NCBI GenBank assembly: GCA_903944555.1
Contig: CAJASG010000346.1
Location: 1 to 5,350, forward strand
Reading direction: 5' to 3'
Length of the DNA: 5,350 nt
From: an uncultured beta proteobacterium
GTDB taxonomy: Bacteria > Pseudomonadota > Gammaproteobacteria > Burkholderiales > Burkholderiaceae_C
Each line of letters starts with the position of its first letter. The stretch's first letter is position 1. Below the pieces are notes generated by a model, which saw nothing but the letters and a program-made list of their open reading frames with translations, did not search any database and was not told the origin of the DNA. Made by a program: the position numbers and the translations under genes. Of this stretch, positions 1-5,350 are shown piece by piece.

Positions 1-198
1 AGCAGCGTTGGCTGCGGCAATGGCGATTTCAGCTTCTGCGGGTCCCAGATTGGCCACGTCGGCTAGTTTGATACCGGTGGCGGGGTCGAGCACGTCAAAA
101 CGGTTGCTGCCTTGAATCCATTCGCCGTTGATCAATGCGTCGGTTTTGAGCAGCGTGGGGTCCTTGAGCAAGGAGAGGGGGGATGTTTGGGTGTTCAT
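1..198 (-). CDS. gabD: Succinate-semialdehyde dehydrogenase, N-terminal fragment (cut by window edge)
   Basis: This is the first 66 codons of an aldehyde dehydrogenase superfamily protein, and the rest lies beyond the left edge. The translation begins MNTQTSPLSLLKDPTLLKTD and continues with an INGEW motif (about residues 23-27), then FDVLDPATG (about 34-42). A helix rich in Ala, Glu and Ile follows. This pattern (LxDPxLL, then INGEW, then F-V-x-PATG) is typical of GabD, the NAD(P)-dependent cytosolic enzyme that oxidises succinate semialdehyde to succinate in GABA breakdown. The catalytic Cys and Glu are outside the window, so substrate identity rests on the N-terminus and on the neighbour gbuA, whose product is GABA. 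Glutarate-semialdehyde dehydrogenase (DavD) is a close relative and cannot be excluded. The ATG at 198 is the only plausible start. It lacks a recognisable Shine-Dalgarno sequence. The gene follows gbuA after 68 bases on the same strand. Confidence 0.8.
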   Translation of the reverse strand, partial: MNTQTSPLSLLKDPTLLKTDALINGEWIQGSNRFDVLDPATGIKLADVANLGPAEAEIAIAAANAA

Positions 199-245
199 GG
201 CGATTGAGATAAAAAGTGCAAATGGGGCAAGTTCAAGGGGGGCGG

Positions 246-266
246 AGCTAACGGACTTTAGCTAAC
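246..266. repeat. Short direct repeat and weak hairpin between gbuA and gabD
   Basis: The 7-base word AGCTAAC occurs at 246-252 and again at 260-266, a 14-base period. The same stretch can fold: AGCTAA (246-251) pairs with TTAGCT (258-263) around a 6-base loop. It lies immediately after the gbuA stop codon (267-269). The stem is AT-rich and has no following U-run, so it does not look like an intrinsic terminator. It could be a regulator half-site pair, an mRNA processing or stabilising element, or chance. The repeat is directly visible; any role is inference. Confidence 0.3.
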
Positions 267-1214
267 TTACCGTCGCTTCACGCCGGGCAAGACGCATAAC
301 ATTTCGAACAACAGGTTAGCACCGAGCAGAGCGGTGTTTCCGGTCAAATCGTACGGAGGTGACACTTCTACCAAGTCGCCGCCGATGATGTTCAGCCCAA
401 AGCAGCCACGGATGATTTCAAGTGCCTGTGGCACGGTCAATCCACCGATTTCAGGGGTGCCGGTGCCGCCCGCGTAGGCCGGGTCGATACCATCAATATC
501 AAAGCTCAGGTAGCAAGGCGTGTTGCCGATTTTTTCGCGCACCCGGGCCATGGTGGGCGCCAGTGACTGGAACCAGACTTCATGCGCGGGCACCAACGTG
601 AAGCCCTGCGAGCGTGGCCATTCAAAGTCGTCCGCTGCATAGCCGGTGCCGCGCAGGCCGATCTGGAACACCTTGTCGCAGACCAGCAGGTTTTCTTCCA
701 CGGCGCGGCGAAATGGCGTGCCGTGGGCAATGCGTTCGCCGAACATGTCGTCATTGACATCGGCATGCGCATCCACGTGCACCAGCGCCACCGGACCATG
801 CTTGGCGGCTATGGCGCGCAGGATGGGCAGTGCGATGGTATGGTCGCCACCCAGTGTCAGCGGTATGCAGTCGCTGGCCAGCACTTCGTCATAAAACTCG
901 GTGATGATGGTGAGCGACTTTTCCAGCGAGTAGGTGTTGATGGGCACATCGCCCAGATCTGCTACCTGCAAGGTGTCAAACGGTGCAGCGCCGGTGGCCA
1001 TGTTGTAGGGGCGCAGCAGGCTGGACTCAGCCCGTATTTCCCGTGGACCAAATCGTGCGCCCGGTCGGTGCGAGGTGCCAATGTCCAGCGGCACCCCAAT
1101 AAAGGCCACATCTAGCCCTTGCGCCGAGGTGGCGATGGGCAGGCGCATCATGCTGGCGATACCGCCAAAGCGCGGCATGGCGTTGCCGGACAGGGGTTGG
1201 TTCTTCAGTGGCAT
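267..1214 (-). CDS. gbuA: 4-guanidinobutyrase (agmatinase/ureohydrolase family)
   Basis: This is a 315-residue ureohydrolase with all binuclear manganese ligands present: His125 (LGGDH), Asp148, His150 and Asp152 (HVDAHAD), and Asp239 and Asp241 (SFDIDGIDP). His164 (AHGTPFR) and Glu283 (DLVEVSPP) match the other conserved active-site positions of the arginase fold. The enzyme should hydrolyse a guanidino compound to an amine plus urea in the cytoplasm. As I recall it, Pseudomonas aeruginosa GbuA is very similar throughout, including PLGGNEMPRFGGIA near the N-terminus, RPYNMATGAAPFD, and the C-terminal EMLCVLPGV. Met157 falls where GbuA has Met161, a residue linked to guanidinobutyrate rather than guanidinopropionate specificity. 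The expected reaction is 4-guanidinobutyrate to GABA plus urea. Automated annotation may call it agmatinase (speB). I chose the ATG at 1214, 5 bases after the permease stop, because it gives the family length (GbuA is about 319 residues). A GTG at 1244 would add ten residues and overlap the permease gene. Neither start has a strong Shine-Dalgarno, so translational coupling is likely. Confidence 0.85.
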   Translation of the reverse strand: MPLKNQPLSGNAMPRFGGIASMMRLPIATSAQGLDVAFIGVPLDIGTSHRPGARFGPREIRAESSLLRPYNMATGAAPFDTLQVADLGDVPINTYSLEKSLTIITEFYDEVLASDCIPLTLGGDHTIALPILRAIAAKHGPVALVHVDAHADVNDDMFGERIAHGTPFRRAVEENLLVCDKVFQIGLRGTGYAADDFEWPRSQGFTLVPAHEVWFQSLAPTMARVREKIGNTPCYLSFDIDGIDPAYAGGTGTPEIGGLTVPQALEIIRGCFGLNIIGGDLVEVSPPYDLTGNTALLGANLLFEMLCVLPGVKRR

Positions 1215-1219
1215 GGGCT

Positions 1220-2044
1220 TTACCGGCGGCGTCCGCGCAGCCACTCCAGTCCGAGCATCAGTGCGGTGGTGAAGATGATCAGCAGTGTTGCGACGGCGGC
1301 AATGGTGGGGGAGATGTTTTCACGTATGCCATTGAACATCTGCCGGGGCAGCGTGCTCTGGGTCGGCCCGGCAATAAACAGGGTTACCACGACCTCATCA
1401 AATGACGTGGCAAAGGCAAACAACGCCCCGGAAATGACGCCGGGGGCAATGATAGGCAGTGTGACCCTAAAGAACGTCTGTAGCGGGCCTGCGCCCAAGC
1501 TCAAACTGGCGCGCACCAAGTTGTGGTTAAAGCCCTGCAAGGTCGCCAGCACCGTGGTCAGCACAAAGGGTGCACCCAAGGCCGCATGTACCAAAATTAG
1601 CCCGGTGTAGGTGTCTGCCAGTCCGATCTTGGCGAAGAACAGATAGGTGCTGACACCCACGACGACGATCGGCACCACCATGGGGGCAATCAGCAGACTC
1701 ATCAGCAAGCCCTTGCCAAAGAAGTTCACCCGTGCCAAACCCACTGCCGCCATGGTGCCCAGCACGGTCGCCAATAAAGTGGCCAAGGGTGCAACGATGA
1801 AACTGTTGCGTGTGGCGCGTGCCCAGTCTTCCGACGAAAAAAGGTTGTCGTACCACTGCAGTGACCAACCGGGAATGGGGTAAGCCAGGAACGAACTGGA
1901 GCTGAAGGACAGCGGAATGATGACCAGAATGGGCAACAGCAAGAACCCCAGCACACCGATGCACAGCGCCCGGAAAGCGTACCAACCGGCGATGTCTGCC
2001 ACAGTTGCGTAGGCGGGGAAGACGGGGAAGAAAGGTTTGCGCAT
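1220..2044 (-). CDS. ABC transporter permease, PotC-like (polyamine/GABA-type importer)
   Basis: This is a 274-residue inner-membrane permease of the PotC/PotI type (COG1177, binding-protein-dependent transport inner membrane component). Hydrophobic segments lie at about 26-49, 79-105, 112-135, 145-168, 201-221 and 247-265, giving six helices. The cytoplasmic EAA loop that docks on the ATPase is at about 176-202 (RASLSLGAGPLQTFFRVTLP, then IIAPG). The following SFDEVVVTLFIAGP (about 214-227) and LPRQMFNGIRENISPTIAA (about 232-250) closely parallel the same region of E. coli PotC. The C-terminus is basic (RGRRR), consistent with a cytoplasmic end. The gene starts 5 bases after the stop of the larger permease and ends 5 bases before gbuA. 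It should form the channel as a heterodimer with that permease. A modest GGGA 8 bases before the ATG may serve as ribosome binding site. The transported substrate cannot be read from this subunit. Confidence 0.9.
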   Translation of the reverse strand: MRKPFFPVFPAYATVADIAGWYAFRALCIGVLGFLLLPILVIIPLSFSSSSFLAYPIPGWSLQWYDNLFSSEDWARATRNSFIVAPLATLLATVLGTMAAVGLARVNFFGKGLLMSLLIAPMVVPIVVVGVSTYLFFAKIGLADTYTGLILVHAALGAPFVLTTVLATLQGFNHNLVRASLSLGAGPLQTFFRVTLPIIAPGVISGALFAFATSFDEVVVTLFIAGPTQSTLPRQMFNGIRENISPTIAAVATLLIIFTTALMLGLEWLRGRRR

Positions 2045-2049
2045 CAGAT

Positions 2050-3291
2050 TTATCCCAAACTCAGTTCAGACTTCACGACACGGCGGTACAGCGCGTACAG
2101 CACCAGGGTGGCGGTCAGCAGCACTGCGCCCAATGCACAGGCCATTCCCCAGTTCACGTTGACGTTGGTGTACTGCGCGATGTAGTAGCTCAGCATCTGG
2201 TCATCGGCGCCGCCCAGCAACGCTGGCGTTACGTAGTAGCCGATGCTCAAAATAAACACCAGCAAACCGCCAGCACCCATGCCGGGATACGTTTGGGGCA
2301 CATAGACACGGAAGAATGCAGCCAGTGGCGAACTGCCCAACGACACGGCAGCGCGCAAGTAGGTGGCGGGCACCGACTTCATCACGCTGTACAGCGGCAA
2401 AATCATGAATGGCAACAGGATGTGCACCATGGCAATGATGACGCCCAGGCGGTTGAACAGAAGGGGGAATGGCTCATCGGTCAGGCCCAACCCCATCAGT
2501 GAGCGATTTACCAAGCCGTTGGATTGCAGCAAGACAATCCAAGCCGCTACGCGCACCAGGATGGAGGTCCAAAACGGCACCAGCACCAGAATCATCAGCA
2601 TGTTGGCCTTGCGTGCCGATAGCGTGGAAAGCCAGTAGGCCAGCGGATAGCCCAGCAGCAAACAGCACAGCATGACGACGGCGCTGATTTGAAAAGTTCG
2701 CACCAGTATTCGACCAAAGGCGGCGGAGTCAGCGTCTACCTTGACGACGTTGCCCTGTACATCGCGTTGCAAGTCCAAAGACGCGAGCAGGTAGTCAGGC
2801 GTCCAGCGGGAGGCATTTTTTGATATGGCCTGCCAATAAGGCAGTTCACCCCAGCGGGCATCCAGCGCGAGCATGCGTTCACGCACCTGTGTAGGAGTCA
2901 TGCCAGCGCCAAGGGGGAGGGCGCGGTAGGTGCCCATGATCAGCGAGCGAGCGCCGCTGACTTCGCTATTGAGGCGGCGCGCCAGCGCACCCGCATCGGA
3001 TTGCTCCTGGATGGCCGACAAGTCCTCGACCAAAGCCGCGTAAGCAGTATCGGGAGGTGCCGAGGTGCGGTCCCAGTGTGAAAGCGACTGGGCGGTTTTG
3101 CCCAGCGTGTTGGCAACCTCCGGGTTCTCCACGGCGCGCACCAGCAGCGCGCCAATGGGAACCAGAAAAGTTGCAAACAAAAACAGCAGCAACGGCAGCG
3201 TTAGCGAGATCGCAAACAGTTTGCGGCGGCGCTCGGCCCGCCGCAATTGACCCGCCAGACTACCGGGTACCAAGGTCATGGACTGGGTCAT
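2050..3291 (-). CDS. ABC transporter permease, PotB-like with large periplasmic insert
   Basis: This is a 413-residue inner-membrane permease of the PotB/PotH type (COG1176). It is about 120 residues longer than classical PotB (roughly 275-290). A basic N-terminus (RRAERRRK, about 18-25) precedes the first helix (about 26-52). Helices 2-6 are at about 198-222, 231-256, 281-302, 336-360 and 381-403. The EAA loop contacting the ATPase is at about 311-337 (YLRAAVSLGSSPLAAFFRVY, then VPQTYPG). The extra length lies almost entirely between helices 1 and 2 (about 53-197). It is a hydrophilic region that should face the periplasm, given a cytoplasmic N-terminus. Long forms of this permease occur in polyamine-type importers of proteobacteria, so it is probably a subfamily trait and not a fusion error. 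The ATG at 3291 follows a good Shine-Dalgarno; an in-frame ATG at 3279 is a less likely alternative. The binding-protein gene ends 31 bases upstream. Confidence 0.9.
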   Translation of the reverse strand: MTQSMTLVPGSLAGQLRRAERRRKLFAISLTLPLLLFLFATFLVPIGALLVRAVENPEVANTLGKTAQSLSHWDRTSAPPDTAYAALVEDLSAIQEQSDAGALARRLNSEVSGARSLIMGTYRALPLGAGMTPTQVRERMLALDARWGELPYWQAISKNASRWTPDYLLASLDLQRDVQGNVVKVDADSAAFGRILVRTFQISAVVMLCCLLLGYPLAYWLSTLSARKANMLMILVLVPFWTSILVRVAAWIVLLQSNGLVNRSLMGLGLTDEPFPLLFNRLGVIIAMVHILLPFMILPLYSVMKSVPATYLRAAVSLGSSPLAAFFRVYVPQTYPGMGAGGLLVFILSIGYYVTPALLGGADDQMLSYYIAQYTNVNVNWGMACALGAVLLTATLVLYALYRRVVKSELSLG

Positions 3292-3296
3292 TGCGA

Positions 3297-3303
3297 TCCC
3301 TCT
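3297..3303 (-). promoter_or_regulatory. Ribosome binding site of the PotB-like permease
   Basis: AGAGGGA on the minus strand lies 5 bases before the ATG at 3291. It supports that start over the in-frame ATG four codons later at 3279. Confidence 0.65.
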
Positions 3304-3322
3304 AATGGCTACGAACTACAAC

Positions 3323-4354
3323 TTACTGCGCAGCCCAGGCGGCAAAACGCTTTTCGAGCGCCTCGCCCTGGTCCGCCCAGAAGCTCACGTTGAACTGCAA
3401 CGCCGTCTTGGAGTTGGCTGCAGAAGTGGGCAACAGGCCCAGAGTCTTCGCATCCAGCTTGGCGAGTGCCTTGGTGTTGGTCGGGCCGTAGGAGATCAGC
3501 TTGGCGTACTCCGCTTGTTCGTTGGCGCTGCTGGCCATGGCGATGTACTTAAGTGCTGCCTCTTTGTTGGAGCCGCCTTTTGGCATGACCCAGTAGTCCA
3601 GGTCATAAATGCCGCCGGTCCAGGTGATTTGCAGGTTTTTGCCTTCACGTTGGGCTGCGTCGATACGGCCGTTGTATACCGTGGTCAGAGCCACGTCGCC
3701 CGCCACCAGGAACTGGGGTGGCTGTGCGCCTGCTTCCCACCATTGGATGTTGGGTTTGAGTTCGGCCAGCTTCTTGAAGGCGCGGTCAGCACCGTCTTTG
3801 GTGGCCAGCACTTTGTACACGTCTTGCACGGCAACGCCATCGGCCATCAAGGCAAATTCGACGTTGTAGCGTGCACCCTTGCGCATACCGCGCTTGCCGG
3901 GGATCTTCTTGGTATCCCAGAAATCACCCCAGGTCACGGGAGCAGTCTTGACCTTGTCAGCGTTGTAGGCCATCACGGTAGACCAGACAAATGTGCCAAC
4001 GCCACACTCATGCACAGCCGCAGGAGTGAAATCACTCTTGTTGCCGATCTTGCTGTAGTCCAGCTTTTCAAACAGGCCTTCATCGCAACCGCGGGCCACA
4101 TCGGGGGATTCGACCTCAACCACGTCCCAGGTCACTTTTTTGGTCTCGACCATGGCCTTGATTTTGGCTTGCTCGCCGTTGTACTCAACGCCGACAATCT
4201 TGTTGCCGGTGGCTTTTTCGTAGGGCTCGAAGTAAGCTTTCTTTTGCGCGTTGCCATTGGCACCACCAAAGTTCACCACGGTGATCTGGGTTTGTGCGTA
4301 GCTGGCAAACGATGCAAGCACCGCGACGGCGGCCACGATAGGTTTGAGTTTCAT
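3323..4354 (-). CDS. Periplasmic polyamine/GABA-type substrate-binding protein of ABC transporter
   Basis: This is a 343-residue extracytoplasmic solute-binding protein of the PotD/PotF class (COG0687, SBP_bac_8-like fold). The N-terminus MKLKPIVAAVAVLASFASYA is a classical Sec signal peptide: a basic start, a hydrophobic core, and likely cleavage after Ala20 (SYA before QTQ). The mature protein begins with the strand ITVVNFGG typical of the class. TWDVVEVESPDVARGCDEGL (75-94) matches the first-lobe ligand loop region. WWEAGAQPPQFLVAGDVALT (205-224) with YNGRI (227-231) and YWVMP (254-258) match the second lobe and hinge. Only two cysteines occur, Cys90 and Cys117, both in the mature part, so a disulfide is plausible. 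The protein delivers the solute to the two permeases encoded next. Known relatives bind putrescine, spermidine or GABA; given the neighbouring gbuA, 4-guanidinobutyrate is a reasonable guess. The ATG at 4354 is chosen for its Shine-Dalgarno and signal peptide. The frame stays open further upstream, but that part overlaps the ATPase gene. Confidence 0.92.
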   Translation of the reverse strand: MKLKPIVAAVAVLASFASYAQTQITVVNFGGANGNAQKKAYFEPYEKATGNKIVGVEYNGEQAKIKAMVETKKVTWDVVEVESPDVARGCDEGLFEKLDYSKIGNKSDFTPAAVHECGVGTFVWSTVMAYNADKVKTAPVTWGDFWDTKKIPGKRGMRKGARYNVEFALMADGVAVQDVYKVLATKDGADRAFKKLAELKPNIQWWEAGAQPPQFLVAGDVALTTVYNGRIDAAQREGKNLQITWTGGIYDLDYWVMPKGGSNKEAALKYIAMASSANEQAEYAKLISYGPTNTKALAKLDAKTLGLLPTSAANSKTALQFNVSFWADQGEALEKRFAAWAAQ

Positions 4355-4362
4355 TGACGGTA

Positions 4363-4370
4363 TCCTCTTT
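4363..4370 (-). promoter_or_regulatory. Ribosome binding site of the substrate-binding protein
   Basis: AAAGAGGA on the minus strand lies 8 bases before the ATG at 4354, in the 58-base gap after the ATPase gene. It fixes the start of the binding protein. It is among the strongest Shine-Dalgarno matches in the window, fitting the need for more binding protein than membrane subunits. Confidence 0.7.
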
Positions 4371-4412
4371 ATGGTTGGTTGGTAAATCAAAAGAAACAGG
4401 AATGCAGTCGGA

Positions 4413-5350
4413 TCATGAGTAGATCCGCAGGTGCTCGGAGGGCAATTGCAGCCACAGGGCTTGGCCAGTCTGTGGCACTGCAATGCTGGAAAGGGGAATC
4501 TTGACGGTGGCCTCAACCTGGTCTTGCAGCTTGCAGCGCAGGCGCAGGTGGTCGCCAAAATAGATCACGTCATCCAAGGTAGCGCGAATGCTGTTGTCGC
4601 ATGGCTTGGTATCTACCGTGTGCACCAAAATTCGCTCGGGGCGCATGCAGGCTTGCACCGCTTTCCCCACAGCTGCCGCATTCACATTCAGGCCGCTTAA
4701 GGTGGTGCCGCAGGGCAGGCGTACCTCGCACTGTGTGCCAGAGCTACTGGTGACCGCGCCATTGAAGACCGTGTTGTCTCCCACAAAATTGGCCACAAAG
4801 CGGTTCACCGGTGTTTCGTACAGCTGGGTCACCACATCGATCTGCTGGATCGCACCGTCGTTGAAAACTGCAACCCGATCCGACATCGTCAGTGCCTCGG
4901 ACTGGTCGTGGGTCACATACACAAAAGTCAAACCCAACTGGCGGTGCAACTCCTTGAGCTCAATTTGCATGTGCTCACGCAACTGCTTGTCCAGCGCACC
5001 CAGCGGCTCGTCCATCAGCACCAGTTGCGGGTCAAATACCAACGCCCGGGCCAAGGCCACACGTTGCTGCTGGCCACCTGACAGTTGGGCGGGGTAGCGC
5101 TCGCCCATGCCGCCCATTTGCACCATCTCCAGGGCGCGCTTGACCTTGGCTTCGCGCTCGGACTTGCCAAGTTTGCGCACCGTAAGTGGGTAGGCCACGT
5201 TGTCGGCAATCGTCATGTGTGGGAACAGTGCGTAGTTCTGAAACACCATGCCAAAGTTGCGTTTGTGCGGCGGCGTGCGGGTGATGGGTTTGCCGCTCAG
5301 GAAAATCTCGCCTGCGGTCGGTGACTCAAACCCGGCCAGCATCATCAGTG
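4413..5350 (-). CDS. ABC transporter ATP-binding protein, PotA/PotG-like, 5' end missing
   Basis: This is the ATPase subunit of the importer, with 311 complete codons visible; its N-terminus, including the Walker A loop, lies beyond the right edge. The first visible residues, LMMLAGFESPTAGEI, match the stretch just after Walker A in PotA/MalK-type ATPases. So the Met codons at 5345 and 5342 are internal, not starts. Numbering from the Met at 5345, the Q-loop is Gln36 (MVFQNYALFPHMT), the signature LSGGQQQR is 88-95, and Walker B LVLMDE is 108-113 with catalytic Glu113. The D-loop GALD is 116-119 and the switch His is His146 (VTHDQSEAL). A C-terminal TOBE-type domain follows (about 190-308, with CMRPERI at 233-239). 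All visible catalytic motifs are intact. It should sit on the cytoplasmic face as a homodimer and power import through the two permeases. It is the first gene of the transporter visible here; any promoter is outside the window. Confidence 0.92.
   Translation of the reverse strand, partial: LMMLAGFESPTAGEIFLSGKPITRTPPHKRNFGMVFQNYALFPHMTIADNVAYPLTVRKLGKSEREAKVKRALEMVQMGGMGERYPAQLSGGQQQRVALARALVFDPQLVLMDEPLGALDKQLREHMQIELKELHRQLGLTFVYVTHDQSEALTMSDRVAVFNDGAIQQIDVVTQLYETPVNRFVANFVGDNTVFNGAVTSSSGTQCEVRLPCGTTLSGLNVNAAAVGKAVQACMRPERILVHTVDTKPCDNSIRATLDDVIYFGDHLRLRCKLQDQVEATVKIPLSSIAVPQTGQALWLQLPSEHLRIYS

Noticed and set aside
582..1115. A 177-codon open frame on the plus strand opposite gbuA
   Set aside because: It is antisense to a fully conserved ureohydrolase and has no recognisable motif, so it is a shadow frame.
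2005..2502. A 165-codon open frame on the plus strand opposite the permease junction, rich in His and Gln
   Set aside because: It spans the boundary of two well-supported permease genes in antisense. The His/Gln-rich composition reflects reverse reading of membrane-protein codons.
3278..4357. A 359-codon open frame on the plus strand opposite the binding-protein gene
   Set aside because: It is almost exactly antisense to a well-supported secreted binding protein with intact family motifs. Its translation shows no recognisable domain and looks like a mirror of the minus-strand codon use.
4355..4412. A possible promoter or terminator in the 58-base gap between the ATPase and the binding protein
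   Set aside because: A TTGATT and a CATAAA are present but only about 12 bases apart, which is not promoter spacing, and there is no GC-rich stem followed by a T-run. Only the ribosome binding site is supported.
4355..4558. A 68-codon N-terminal extension of the binding protein in the same frame
   Set aside because: It overlaps the 3' end of the ATPase gene, would bury the signal peptide inside the protein, and ignores the good Shine-Dalgarno just before the ATG at 4354.
5340..5345. The ATG codons at 5345 and 5342 as the start of the ATPase
   Set aside because: The residues there match the helix just after Walker A in this ATPase family and the frame is open to the window edge, so the gene begins upstream outside the window.

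Overview
The window reads as one single-strand gene cluster. All six genes lie on the minus strand, so transcription runs from high to low coordinates. In that order they are: an ABC-transporter ATPase (cut by the right edge), a periplasmic substrate-binding protein, two inner-membrane permeases, a ureohydrolase best identified as 4-guanidinobutyrase (GbuA), and the first 66 codons of a succinate-semialdehyde dehydrogenase (GabD, cut by the left edge). Gaps are short: 58, 31, 5, 5 and 68 bases. No terminator is visible between the genes, so a single operon is the simplest reading.

The base composition is moderately GC-rich by eye. The protein sequences, Gram-negative export signal and gene order suit a beta-proteobacterium, perhaps a member of the Comamonadaceae such as Rhodoferax or Polaromonas. 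This is an impression from protein style, not a computed assignment.

Region by region: 1-198 is the GabD N-terminus. 199-266 is a short spacer holding a small repeat/hairpin. 267-1214 is gbuA. 1220-2044 is the PotC-type permease. 2050-3291 is a PotB-type permease with an unusually large periplasmic insert between its first two membrane helices. 3323-4354 is the binding protein with a clear signal peptide. 4413-5350 is the ATPase, lacking its Walker A region because of the window edge.

The genes suggest one function. A polyamine/GABA-class (PotABCD-like) importer brings in a small cationic or zwitterionic nitrogen compound. GbuA would hydrolyse 4-guanidinobutyrate to GABA and urea, and GabD would oxidise succinate semialdehyde, formed from GABA by a transaminase not seen here, to succinate for the TCA cycle. 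The inferred substrate is therefore 4-guanidinobutyrate, with GABA, putrescine or agmatine as alternatives. The gene families are all known. The part that may not be described is the dedicated coupling of this type of ABC importer to guanidinobutyrase. I see no RNA genes, mobile elements, CRISPR arrays or clearly novel system.
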